Part shown: positions 40,144 to 48,890 of the stretch, piece after piece
Layout of the letters: every line of letters starts with the position of its first letter
Numbering within the stretch: the first letter of the stretch is position 1
NCBI RefSeq assembly: GCF_943193155.1
Contig: NZ_CALPDB010000005.1
Location: 186,001-250,000 of the forward strand
DNA length: 64,000 bases
From: Veillonella intestinalis
Lineage (GTDB): Bacteria > Bacillota > Negativicutes > Veillonellales > Veillonellaceae
Reading direction: 5' to 3'
Notes under the pieces: generated by a model
Database searches by the model: none
The model's input: the letters and a program-made list of their open reading frames with translations, nothing else
Told to the model about the DNA's origin: nothing
Made by a program: the position numbers and the translations under genes

Positions 40144-40794
40144 TTATTTACTATCATCTCTATCTGTAAAGATAATATTAGGAATCTCACGTTTCTTAGT
40201 ATCTACATAGGCTTTTTGATAATAATCTTTAATATGTTGTTGTACTTCTTCTTTTAACGTAGAAATATCGCCATCTTTAATTCGATGTAACACAGTTTTC
40301 CCGCTTACTAAGGTATCATTATCTTTATTATAATTATACTCTAATCCATTTTCATCAACATATAACACTCCATCACGTTCTGTAAAAGTAGTATCTCTCA
40401 TATCATGGGCTACATGTCTAAACTCATATGATGGCTCAACTTTAGGCAATAAACCTTGTCTATTCGGCCCATCAGGCGTGAAAAAAGTTATCCACCGATC
40501 ACCGCGTTCATACTCATCTCTATTTAAGAACTTACTCCCTTTATAGTCATATTTATATTCTCTAAAATTAGATGTATACGTATGATCACTAGTCTTTTCA
40601 AACGTCACTACATAAATTCTATCCTGATTGTACTCATAATTAATCCCATCATTATTTGTTGTAACTGGGGTCTGAATATATCCCCATGAACCAGAAAAGT
40701 CTTGTGAGCTTCCTAAATTTCCACCACAGCCACTAAGAAGGAACATAATTACCAATCCTATAGCCATCATCATATAGGTAATATATCGTTTCAT
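40144..40794 (-). CDS. Putative lipoprotein of unknown function (first of two)
   Basis: About 216 residues from the ATG at 40794 (MKRYITYMMMAIG), preceded by GGGGGGA; an earlier ATG overlaps the upstream gene and lacks support. Lipobox FLLSGC places the lipidated Cys at about 23. The mature N-terminus DFSGSWGYIQTP resembles DFSGEWDATIQAP of the neighbouring lipoprotein. The rest is acidic, Tyr/Asp-rich, beta-like, with no recognised motif. Confidence 0.7.
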   Translation of the reverse strand: MKRYITYMMMAIGLVIMFLLSGCGGNLGSSQDFSGSWGYIQTPVTTNNDGINYEYNQDRIYVVTFEKTSDHTYTSNFREYKYDYKGSKFLNRDEYERGDRWITFFTPDGPNRQGLLPKVEPSYEFRHVAHDMRDTTFTERDGVLYVDENGLEYNYNKDNDTLVSGKTVLHRIKDGDISTLKEEVQQHIKDYYQKAYVDTKKREIPNIIFTDRDDSK

Positions 40795-40807
40795 CTTAAA
40801 TCCCCCC

Positions 40808-41455
40808 TTACGCTGCTTGTCGACGACGGAAAATAACATAACCAACACCAGCTAGTATAGCAATCACTACAATACCGCCAATAATTCCACCAAAACTACT
40901 TTCCTTTTTAAATTGGAATTTGATAGTATCACCAGCTGCATAGATTACCGTGTCATCATCTTTCAAAAGCCCCTTGCCAACACTTTCCTTGATGATAGTG
41001 CCTTCGACTTCAATAGTAGTTGCTCCAGACGCTTTACCCAAATTGAACGTATATACATCGGGATCATCACCATACGGATAAATAACATTAATCTTCGAAT
41101 CCGAATCTCTACCAAACACTGCAGCACTCATTTGTGCTAATTCATCTTTATTAGCAAATTTAGCTTCTAATTTCCAAGTCTGCGCTTGTACCCCTGGTTT
41201 ATCAGCATCTAATTCTTTACCATCAGGGCCAATCGCTTCTAATTTAATTTTGTTTATATCAATTTGTGGTTTATTTTTTGAATTTTGAGTCACAGCACTT
41301 AACAAATCACCTTTGCTAATAGGCATTGGCGCTTGAATCGTAGCATCCCATTCACCACTAAAATCTGAATCCACCTTAATTTCAGATGTCACTTGCGCAC
41401 ACCCTGCTGCCACAAAGGCAAATAAGGCTAAACAAAGTAACAATAATCGTTTCAT
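40808..41455 (-). CDS. Putative lipoprotein with C-terminal membrane anchor (second of two)
   Basis: About 215 residues from the ATG at 41455 (MKRLLLLCLALF), eight bases after AAGGAG; a GTG three codons earlier abuts that site. Lipobox FVAAGC. The mature domain starts with a DFSGEW motif, is beta-rich (about 25-180), and the end is a membrane helix plus Arg cluster (GGIIGGIVVIAILAGVGYVI ... RRR), giving anchors at both ends. It resembles DUF3153/LppM-type mycobacterial surface lipoproteins in architecture. Function unknown. Confidence 0.72.
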   Translation of the reverse strand: MKRLLLLCLALFAFVAAGCAQVTSEIKVDSDFSGEWDATIQAPMPISKGDLLSAVTQNSKNKPQIDINKIKLEAIGPDGKELDADKPGVQAQTWKLEAKFANKDELAQMSAAVFGRDSDSKINVIYPYGDDPDVYTFNLGKASGATTIEVEGTIIKESVGKGLLKDDDTVIYAAGDTIKFQFKKESSFGGIIGGIVVIAILAGVGYVIFRRRQAA

Positions 41456-41581
41456 ACATTTCACTCCTTACTTAAAATAACCCCATTAAAACGAACAGAA
41501 AAATTCATTCTTTCTTCATTTGACCCTATTGTATCATTAATAAGAATTAGAAATCAATACGTAAAACGAGTACTCCTATAT

Positions 41582-42421
41582 ATGCCCCTTCTTTCAAACA
41601 AAGGGCTAATTCATAGAAATACTCGTTTTGCTTATACAGCCTTACTGCAAAGATATCACGTTGTGTATCATCTGAAGCAGATTATGAACGAAGCTCAAAC
41701 TAAAGCAAGTTACGACCAACAGCCTTCAAAAGATATTTATGGCAAAAACCTTCTTTTAAAACAACAGCAAGCTGCTGAAGCTATTTTACATATAAAACAG
41801 CCCAGCCGAATTATTACCTTAGGCGGCGACTGCTCTATTTCACAAGTCCCTTTTGATTATCTACATGGGCAATATCCCCAAAACACGGCTATCTTATGGT
41901 TAGATGCACACCCAGATATTATGACCCCCAAAGAATTTGACCATGAACACGCCATGGTGCTTGGCAACTTATTGGGGCATGGTGCACCTGAATTCGCCCA
42001 AATGATACGGCATCCATTTACAGCCAATCAAATCCTCTATGTTGGCCTTGTTGAACACAGTTTATTAGACTTCGAAAAAGAGTTTTTACAACATCATCAA
42101 TTATCCTATCTCACACCACAACAATTAACCTCTAGTGAACCCCTAGTCCACTGGCTCACCAAACATAATATAAAACAATTACTGGTTCATTTAGACTTAG
42201 ATGTGTTAAGCCCAACAGATTTCCGTAGTCTCCTTTGCAATCAGCCCCATCAAGGCCCCGTCGATTATGCAGTCGGTGAAATGACCTTAGCACACATTGT
42301 GCACCTACTAATAAATGCTTCAAAAGTCGCCGACCTAGTAGGTCTCTCCATTGCAGAATATCTACCTTGGGACATAATTAACTTAAGAAACGAACTAAGT
42401 AAATTACCTATTTTTAAATAA
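41582..42421 (+). CDS. Arginase/agmatinase-family ureohydrolase, Cys-for-His variant
   Basis: A 279-residue dinuclear-manganese amidinohydrolase fold. Motifs: GGDCSIS near 80 where most members have GGDHS, DAHPD near 109, HLDLDVLSP near 202, and LSIAEYLP near 259 supplying the conserved Glu. Only the first His ligand is changed, to Cys. No ribosome site precedes the ATG at 41582, so the start may be leaderless or slightly different. Its substrate could be arginine, agmatine, guanidino compounds or hydroxyarginine; it cannot be fixed by eye. Possibly linked to polyamine metabolism through ornithine. Confidence 0.8.
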   Translation: MPLLSNKGLIHRNTRFAYTALLQRYHVVYHLKQIMNEAQTKASYDQQPSKDIYGKNLLLKQQQAAEAILHIKQPSRIITLGGDCSISQVPFDYLHGQYPQNTAILWLDAHPDIMTPKEFDHEHAMVLGNLLGHGAPEFAQMIRHPFTANQILYVGLVEHSLLDFEKEFLQHHQLSYLTPQQLTSSEPLVHWLTKHNIKQLLVHLDLDVLSPTDFRSLLCNQPHQGPVDYAVGEMTLAHIVHLLINASKVADLVGLSIAEYLPWDIINLRNELSKLPIFK

Positions 42422-42441
42422 AAATACTCCTCCACAAACAA

Positions 42442-42504
42442 AAAATACTCCATAACTCAAGCGACTTGTTCGTAAGAACTCGGAACTTGAGTATGGAGTA
42501 TTTT
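42442..42504. terminator. Long bidirectional terminator with apical hairpin
   Basis: AAAATACTCCATAACTCAAG pairs with CTTGAG-TATGGAGTATTTT around an insert AGCGACTTGTTCGTAAGAACTC. The GTTC-GTAA-GAAC core repeats that of the element at 40003-40071. It closes the arginase-like gene (+) and the symporter gene (-). Confidence 0.85.
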
Positions 42505-42511
42505 TTAAACC

Positions 42512-43921
42512 TTATTTATTGGATACAGGGCGATCAACCGTACTTTCATCATTGAAAGCATCTTTATCAAAAGTCCCCATAAGTTTATCTACCACAATTG
42601 CATTTGTCATAGAACCACTTACATTAAGCATTGTACGGCCCATATCTACGATAGGGTCAATAGCTAATACTGGTGAAATCATGCCATAGAAAGCACCAAG
42701 ACCAGTACCAGACAAGGATACCGATGCCGCCATAGTAGCCGTACCTGGAATCCCTGCAATACCTAAAGAACCAAGAGCAATAACAATTACGCTCATTACA
42801 TACATAGTAATATCAGGCTGCACACCTGCTACATTAGCAATGTATACGATACAGAGTGCTGGGAAAATACCGGCACAGCCTTGCATACCAGCAGTAGTAC
42901 CAAAGCTACCTACCGTATTAGCAGTAGTAGCATTAACACCTAAACGTTTAGTCAACGTATCAACCGTTAATGGTAATACGCCCATACTAGAACGAGATGT
43001 AAAGGCTAAGAACAATGGTGCTCTAGCTTTACGGAAATACATAATTGGGCTTACACCAAAGATTGTTAACAAAATAGCTTGTACAATCAACATGATGACA
43101 ACGCCTACGTAAATTAAAACAATAAATAGGCCCATGTCAGCAATAGCTTGGAACCCTTTAGTTGCTAATGTGCTAGCTAATAAGGCCATCACACCGTAAG
43201 GCATTAAGCCGATAACAAAATCAGCGACCCAAGAGATAATCAAATGTAATTCATTAAAGAATTTAGTAAATAATTCTAAATCACTAGTACCAGTTTGTTT
43301 AATCAAGCGTGCAATACCACCGATGATAACGCCAAATACAACGACTGCAATTACACTTGTATTGGCCATAGCCGCCACTGGATTTTTAGGAATTAAAGCA
43401 CGAATTGTATCTACTACAGGCTTAACTTCTTTCATCTTAGCAGGCCCATCATTAATAGCTGTCATACCTTCACCTAAGTGAGCTACAGAACCTAACACTA
43501 AGCCCACAATAGCAGCAATGGCAACCATAATAAGAGCAACACCGGCTGTGGAAGTAACTAATTTCTTTAAATCAGCACCTTGATTCATGTTTAAAATAAT
43601 ATGAATAATAGAAATAAATACCAATGGAACAACAAGCATTAAAATGAGATCAATGAAGCCCCCACCAATTAAGGAAAACCACTTTGTACTTTCCTTAATG
43701 TATACAACCTTCATAGGATCATCAGGGAACTGTGCAATAAACTGTACGGCAAAGCCCAATACAGCCCCTAATACAGTACCAATAATAACAAGCGTCCCAA
43801 AAGCAGTTTGACGACGTTGTAAGAAATAAATATAACCTAACAAAATCGCAAACAAGATGAGAATTCCCACGGTTACAGGGGAGCTAATCATCAAAAACTG
43901 TTGGAAAAATGGAATATCCAC
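42512..43921 (-). CDS. Cystine-type dicarboxylate/amino acid:cation symporter (TcyP family)
   Basis: About 469 residues, sodium- or proton-coupled symporter of the DAACS family with eight main helices and two re-entrant loops. GTTAGMQGCAGIFPALCIVY and IAGIPGTATMAASVSLSGTG fit TcyP/YdjN L-cystine symporters. The start is placed at the GTG at 43921 because AGGAGG lies seven bases before it; a TTG eight codons upstream would place that site inside the gene. Substrate not certain. Followed by a long terminator. Confidence 0.85.
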   Translation of the reverse strand: MDIPFFQQFLMISSPVTVGILILFAILLGYIYFLQRRQTAFGTLVIIGTVLGAVLGFAVQFIAQFPDDPMKVVYIKESTKWFSLIGGGFIDLILMLVVPLVFISIIHIILNMNQGADLKKLVTSTAGVALIMVAIAAIVGLVLGSVAHLGEGMTAINDGPAKMKEVKPVVDTIRALIPKNPVAAMANTSVIAVVVFGVIIGGIARLIKQTGTSDLELFTKFFNELHLIISWVADFVIGLMPYGVMALLASTLATKGFQAIADMGLFIVLIYVGVVIMLIVQAILLTIFGVSPIMYFRKARAPLFLAFTSRSSMGVLPLTVDTLTKRLGVNATTANTVGSFGTTAGMQGCAGIFPALCIVYIANVAGVQPDITMYVMSVIVIALGSLGIAGIPGTATMAASVSLSGTGLGAFYGMISPVLAIDPIVDMGRTMLNVSGSMTNAIVVDKLMGTFDKDAFNDESTVDRPVSNK

Positions 43922-44013
43922 TTCATATCCTCCTATCTTATTCAATTGTGAATGTGACTTTGATATTATAGCATAAGTTATGCGAATTTCCTACTCGTTC
44001 AGTAGAAAATCTC

Positions 44014-44060
44014 AAAAAAATCCGACGACAAATACACTATTAGTGAGCTTGTCGCCGGAT
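44014..44060 (-). terminator. Terminator of lutABC
   Basis: Minus-strand stem AUCCGGCGACAA / UUGUCGUCGGAU around a CACUAAUAGUG loop, followed by UUUUUUU. Confidence 0.9.
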
Positions 44061-44084
44061 ATAATTAACACTTAGACACTGCTA

Positions 44085-44795
44085 TTAGTCAACCAAAATA
44101 AAGGTTACATTAATAGGTCCATGAACCCCTACAACACGAACTAATTCAATATCAGCTGTATTGGAAGGCCCTGAAATGTGCACGACATTAGAAGGGAATC
44201 CTTCAGGATTATCACGATATACTTTTGTTAATGCTGCCATAGATTGTGTCATACGAGGCACAATAGCGTCTGTGCGAATAACAGCAATATGACAAAGTGG
44301 TAATAAACCTACAGAACGACCACTTGTTTGATCGCTTGGTTGAATAACTGTTGCCGTTTCAGCAATACCAAGAATTGGGAAGGTAATACCAATTTCAGCT
44401 ACTTTAGCTTCATCAATATTTGCTTCTCTACCTTTAGCACCATCCCATTCGAAGAAAGTCGCTTTACTGCTATCTACCTTAGCAAACGCTTCTTCTAATT
44501 GGTAATGTTTGGATTCTTCACAAGATGGGTAAATAACTTTACCGCCACCACGTTCTTCAATTTCTTTTAAAATTGTTTCCACCACATGTGCTTCATCAGT
44601 AGTTACATATTTAGTCCCTACTTTTTCACATTCGGCTTTGAACATATCTACCACTTGCTCATGGGAAAGGTCAGAATACATTGTTTCCTGAGGTCCTTTT
44701 TCATAAGGGTAAGGAGCTACAAATGTAGGAATCTCTTTACGACCCAACGCATGAGAAACACGGCTTAAAAATGTTTTACGATTTACATCATCCAT
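44085..44795 (-). CDS. lutC: Lactate utilisation protein LutC
   Basis: Third component of the LutABC complex that oxidises L-lactate to pyruvate. It has 236 residues, LUD domain. It carries GIAETATVIQPSDQTSGRS near 146-164 (typical EtAT... motif) and VHISGPSNTADIE near 206. Located 12 bp after lutB. Lactate is the main carbon source of Veillonella, so this operon is central to metabolism. Confidence 0.93.
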   Translation of the reverse strand: MDDVNRKTFLSRVSHALGRKEIPTFVAPYPYEKGPQETMYSDLSHEQVVDMFKAECEKVGTKYVTTDEAHVVETILKEIEERGGGKVIYPSCEESKHYQLEEAFAKVDSSKATFFEWDGAKGREANIDEAKVAEIGITFPILGIAETATVIQPSDQTSGRSVGLLPLCHIAVIRTDAIVPRMTQSMAALTKVYRDNPEGFPSNVVHISGPSNTADIELVRVVGVHGPINVTFILVD

Positions 44796-44807
44796 TGTCC
44801 TATCTCC

Positions 44808-46247
44808 TTACTTACGTTTTTTGCTAGCTTCATATTCAGCATATACATCGCGGAACTTTTTGAGTTTCAATGTATTCATATCTTTCGCTTTTACCCAGCC
44901 ACCAACAACTGGTAAGAGCTTAGTCCAATCTGCCATTTGACCATTTTTACTCATCAACTTCATGCCAATAGCACCAAGTTTTGTACCATAGTCAAATAAG
45001 AAGGAATTACTAAATACGGTTGCCACAGTTTTGAAAATCGCTTCTTCTGCTGCAGGACGAAGATGTGCCTTATCAGCAATATTCACACGATGTTTCAACA
45101 ATAATTCATGGAGTGGAATTTTAACTGGACAATGTTCCCAACATTCACCACAAAGTGTAGATGCATATGGTAAATCGCCCGCTTTTTCATAGCCTACCAA
45201 TAATGGAGTCAATACAGCCCCCATTGGACCTGGATAGATAGAGCCATAGGCATGACCTGTAATGTGACGATATACTGGGCAAATATTCATGCACGCACCA
45301 CAACGGATACAACGAAGCATGGAGTTAAATTCGCCACCTAAAATATTGGAACGACCATTGTCAATAATTACAATATGTAATTCTTCAGGACCGTCTGCTT
45401 CACCGGCTTTAGCTGGGCCAGTAATCATGGAGAAATAGTTGGAAATTTTGGCCCCTACAGAGGAACGAATTAACAATTCCATCATAATATCTAAGCCAGC
45501 AAAGTCAGGCACGATACGTTCCATCCCCATAAGACAAATCATAGTCTTAGGCATAGAACTACTCATACGACCATTACCTTCGTTAGATACGATAGTAATT
45601 GAGCCTGTTTCAGCTACTGCAAAGTTACAGCCAGTAAAACCAATATCAGCTTTAAGGAAACGATCACGAATACGTTTACGTACGAAACGGGTCATTTCTT
45701 CTGGATCTTCTGTTCCTTCATAGCCTAATTTTTCGTGGAATGTTTCACGAATACGTTCACGAGCAAAGTGCAATGCTGGAACTACGATATGAGATGGTGG
45801 GTTCCAATCAGCTGTTTGTAAGATAAATTCAGCCAAGTCTGTTTCATTAACTTCTACACCAGCATTCATCAACGCTTCGTTTAAGCTAATTTCTTCAGAC
45901 ACCATGGTTTTACCTTTTACAACCATCTTAGCGTCTTTTTCACGAACCACTTGAAGCACATAATCATTAGCTTCTTTCGCATCGCGAGCAAAATGTACTT
46001 TTGCTCCTGCTTTTGTTGCATTTTCAGCAAATTGGTTCAAATAGTAATCTAAGTTGCTTAGCACATGGTCACGAAGTTCTGCCGCTTCATCACGGAATTC
46101 TTCCCATTCAGGCACTTGGTCAACCAAGGCTTTACGTTTCGCATAAAAAACATCCTGCGCTTTTTGGATGGCCTTTACCTTAAAGTCATTGGCAAGAACA
46201 TCGGCAACGCGAGTTTTAAATGGACGTTGATCATATAAAATAGCCAT
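44808..46247 (-). CDS. lutB: Lactate utilisation iron-sulfur protein LutB
   Basis: A 479-residue electron-transfer subunit. N-terminal LUD-like domain followed by two [4Fe-4S] motifs: CIRCGACMNICPVYRH near 317-332 and CGECWEHCPVKIPLHE near 370-385. Typical length for LutB. Nineteen bp after lutA, with AGGAGG before the start. Confidence 0.95.
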   Translation of the reverse strand: MAILYDQRPFKTRVADVLANDFKVKAIQKAQDVFYAKRKALVDQVPEWEEFRDEAAELRDHVLSNLDYYLNQFAENATKAGAKVHFARDAKEANDYVLQVVREKDAKMVVKGKTMVSEEISLNEALMNAGVEVNETDLAEFILQTADWNPPSHIVVPALHFARERIRETFHEKLGYEGTEDPEEMTRFVRKRIRDRFLKADIGFTGCNFAVAETGSITIVSNEGNGRMSSSMPKTMICLMGMERIVPDFAGLDIMMELLIRSSVGAKISNYFSMITGPAKAGEADGPEELHIVIIDNGRSNILGGEFNSMLRCIRCGACMNICPVYRHITGHAYGSIYPGPMGAVLTPLLVGYEKAGDLPYASTLCGECWEHCPVKIPLHELLLKHRVNIADKAHLRPAAEEAIFKTVATVFSNSFLFDYGTKLGAIGMKLMSKNGQMADWTKLLPVVGGWVKAKDMNTLKLKKFRDVYAEYEASKKRK

Positions 46248-46266
46248 TTTCAGTTCCTCCTAACGA

Positions 46267-47004
46267 CTAGCGAGAATTCAATAATTCTGCAATGTGCATT
46301 ACTTTAATACGGCGGTCAATTTCACCATCTTTGTAAAGGCGATCAAGCATACCTTCAATATTCATGAGGCAAGCTTGGTCACTACCAGCTACAACATTAG
46401 CACCAGAATTATAAATATTCATTGCTTTCTCGCGTGTCATAACAGCAGAAATTTCTGGCTGTTTTACTGTAAAGGTACCGCCGAAACCACAGCACCCTTC
46501 TGCACGATTCATTGGTAAGTATTCAAGCCCTTTGATATTTTCTAATAACTTCATAGGTTGCTCTTTAACACCCATCAAACGAGTTACGTGGCAGGATTTA
46601 TGATACGTTACTTTATCATTAAAGGTAGCCCCTACATCAGTAACGCCTAATACACCTACAATAAATTCAGTGAACTCATAAATACGTTCACTTACTTTAG
46701 CCGCCCGTGCTAACCACTCTGGCTCATCAGCCAAAATGTGGCGATATTCATCACGAATCGCAAAGGCACAAGAACCGGACATGCTTACGATATACTCTGC
46801 ATCTTCAAAGACTTCAATTGTATTCTTGATAGCCCCTTTCGCTGCATCATTATACCCAGAGTTAACAAACATTTGCCCGCAGCATACTTGCTTCTTAGGC
46901 ACTGTTAAGTCACAGCCTAACCGTTCTAATACCTGTACGCCGGCCATCCCCACATGGGGATAAAACATGTCAATCAAACATTGTGAAAATAAATGAATTT
47001 TCAT
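46267..47004 (-). CDS. lutA: Lactate utilisation protein LutA (CCG-domain iron-sulfur subunit)
   Basis: A 245-residue protein with two CCG domains: CCGQMFVNSGYN near 41 and EGCCGFGGTFTVKQPE near 169, plus YHKSCHVTRLMG near 134. These are the cluster-binding motifs shared with heterodisulfide reductase and glycolate oxidase subunits. First gene of the lut operon; a TGGACA-N17-TATAAT promoter is about 130 bases upstream. Confidence 0.94.
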   Translation of the reverse strand: MKIHLFSQCLIDMFYPHVGMAGVQVLERLGCDLTVPKKQVCCGQMFVNSGYNDAAKGAIKNTIEVFEDAEYIVSMSGSCAFAIRDEYRHILADEPEWLARAAKVSERIYEFTEFIVGVLGVTDVGATFNDKVTYHKSCHVTRLMGVKEQPMKLLENIKGLEYLPMNRAEGCCGFGGTFTVKQPEISAVMTREKAMNIYNSGANVVAGSDQACLMNIEGMLDRLYKDGEIDRRIKVMHIAELLNSR

Positions 47005-47136
47005 TTCCTCACATCCTCAACTTTCCTACGTACTTACACTTACTTTGATTACCCACACTTGCGCATACTTACTTTCAAAAATTCTTCATGCCAAAGAGAT
47101 TTAAAACTGTATATTCGCACGGAAATCATCACTAAT

Positions 47137-47165
47137 ATTATATAGAATAAAAAAACTTATGTCCA
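47137..47165 (-). promoter_or_regulatory. Promoter of lutABC
   Basis: Minus-strand TGGACA, 17-base spacer, TATAAT, about 130 bases before lutA. Confidence 0.6.
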
Positions 47166-47306
47166 AAGAATTGCGATATTAGCAACTACCTTAACCCATA
47201 TGCACTACGCGCATACTTGACATATATATAAGTAAAATAAATTTATTACAACTTATTAAAAACAACAGTTTGATAAATACCCTTGAATATTAGGCTTATC
47301 TTTACC

Positions 47307-47335
47307 TTTAACGGCCTGCTACTTCGTGATATAAT
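47307..47335 (+). promoter_or_regulatory. Promoter of the SLH/glycosyltransferase operon
   Basis: Plus-strand TTTAAC, 17-base spacer, TATAAT, about 77 bases before the first SLH gene. Confidence 0.6.
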
Positions 47336-47412
47336 CAAAGTATTCAAACTGAATTTTTTCGATTACCTATGAAACAAAAAACAATCAAGAAGACTTAGAA
47401 AGGAGTTTCATA

Positions 47413-48873
47413 ATGAAAACAAAATCTTTACGATTAGCGGTATTAGCTGCTACTTTATTAACAACTACTTCCTTCGTTAGTCTAGCCGCTGATGAAACAG
47501 CGACCGACAACACAACTACAACAGCAGTTACTACAACTACAACAAACACTACGGTAACAACTAAAGAACTCACTGAGGCGGATAAAGAAAAAGCCACCTT
47601 AGTTAACGAACTAAATAAAAAGGCAGCCGCTTATGAAGCCGAACAAGAAGCCAAAGGCTTTAAAGATGTAAAAAAACATTGGGCCGCTGTACAAATTAAT
47701 ACATTCTTAGAAGAAGGTATTCTTTCTGGGAATGGTGAAGGCTCCTTCCATCCTGATGAAGCCCTAAAAACTGCAGATGCAGCTTCCCTTTATAACAAAT
47801 TAATTGCTACGCATCAAACAAAAGAAACGGCTACCACTAAAGAAGATTCCAAAAAATCTAAAAAAACGGAAACACCAGTAGTTAAAGAAATTACAGGAAA
47901 CGAATTATTAGCACCATTTAGCAAAGCTGAAACGTTAACCCGTGAAGAATTTGCTCAAACAGCGGCTGAATACTTAGCCTACAAAGATGACTTGGCTAAA
48001 GCTGCTATCAAGAGCAAAACTAAGGCTAAAGAATATGCTCCTCATATCGTAGTAAAACCAGAAGATGTAACATTCCCAGACGAAAACAAAATCGATAGTG
48101 ATTATAAGGATGCCGTTATTACCTTAGCTAGCCGTGGTATGATTGCTTCCGGCGGTGAAACAAATTACTTCCGCCCAACTGACGAAATCACACGTGCCGA
48201 AGCAGTTGCTATTTTATTCCGCATTGATAAGAATTTACCAATTACTGTAGCGCCAGCTAAAGCAAATACGGCTACAGAAGAAAAGAAAGCTGATAAACAA
48301 ACCGTAAAGGAAACAAAAGGGGAATCAACCACTAAAAGTACAAGCCAAGCAAATCAATCAATTACGGCTAAACCAACTACGGAATTAGAAGATCAATCAG
48401 ATCTAGAAAATAAAGTATTCAAAAAACTAAATTCCTTATATAAAACACCTGGTAATTTCCAGAACTTTGGCGTTATGTACTGGAAAAACAATGTTCTACA
48501 TGTAGCATTCAAAAGTGATGAAGACCTTGCAAAATTTGAAGAAATACTCGCCAAAGATGAAAAAGATAACAGTGATGACAAGCTTGTATTAGCAAAACGC
48601 ATTCATCTAGAGTCTACGGAATATAGCCAAGCAGAATACGATCGCATTGAAGCAAATTTCCGTACCTTCTATGCGAAAAAACAACCTGCTGGCACAATCC
48701 TAGCCGCTTATCCAAGTGTAGCTCACAATCAATTAGTTGTACGAATTGATAAAGGCTTTGATTACATGAATGACTCCATTCGCAATGCCTTTGGTAACAA
48801 AGTTCATGTTTTCTTAGTAACAACTGACACAACTAATACTACTAACGCAACAGCTGACTCAGCTACCCGTTAA
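47413..48873 (+). CDS. SLH-domain envelope protein with Thr-rich segment (first of two)
   Basis: A 486-residue exported protein: signal peptide (cut after SLA at about residue 25), Thr-rich segment with runs of TTTT (about 27-52), SLH units at about 81-132 (GFKDVKKHWA ... GEGSFHPDEALKTADAASL), a degenerate one at 150-195, and about 221-272 (FRPTDEITRAEAVAILFRI), then a low-complexity Lys/Thr linker (275-325) and a C-terminal domain (330-475) with GVMYWKNNVLHVAFKS and FYAKKQPAGTILAAYPS. The same C-terminal domain occurs in the second SLH protein. SLH domains probably bind polyamine-modified peptidoglycan. It is 17 bp upstream of a glycosyltransferase. Confidence 0.88.
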   Translation: MKTKSLRLAVLAATLLTTTSFVSLAADETATDNTTTTAVTTTTTNTTVTTKELTEADKEKATLVNELNKKAAAYEAEQEAKGFKDVKKHWAAVQINTFLEEGILSGNGEGSFHPDEALKTADAASLYNKLIATHQTKETATTKEDSKKSKKTETPVVKEITGNELLAPFSKAETLTREEFAQTAAEYLAYKDDLAKAAIKSKTKAKEYAPHIVVKPEDVTFPDENKIDSDYKDAVITLASRGMIASGGETNYFRPTDEITRAEAVAILFRIDKNLPITVAPAKANTATEEKKADKQTVKETKGESTTKSTSQANQSITAKPTTELEDQSDLENKVFKKLNSLYKTPGNFQNFGVMYWKNNVLHVAFKSDEDLAKFEEILAKDEKDNSDDKLVLAKRIHLESTEYSQAEYDRIEANFRTFYAKKQPAGTILAAYPSVAHNQLVVRIDKGFDYMNDSIRNAFGNKVHVFLVTTDTTNTTNATADSATR

Positions 48874-48890
48874 TATAAGGAGTTCTTTTC

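Larger units (their letters stand above)
47005..47412. other. Divergent promoter region lutABC / SLH gene
   Basis: 408 bp, AT-rich, no gene. It contains the lut promoter (47137-47165) and the SLH-gene promoter (47307-47335). No palindromic operator longer than a few bases stands out. Confidence 0.6.

Noticed and set aside
39838-40257. 139-residue plus-strand frame after fetB
   Set aside because: It overlaps the end of fetB in another frame, then crosses the long terminator and the end of the convergent lipoprotein gene; no ribosome site.
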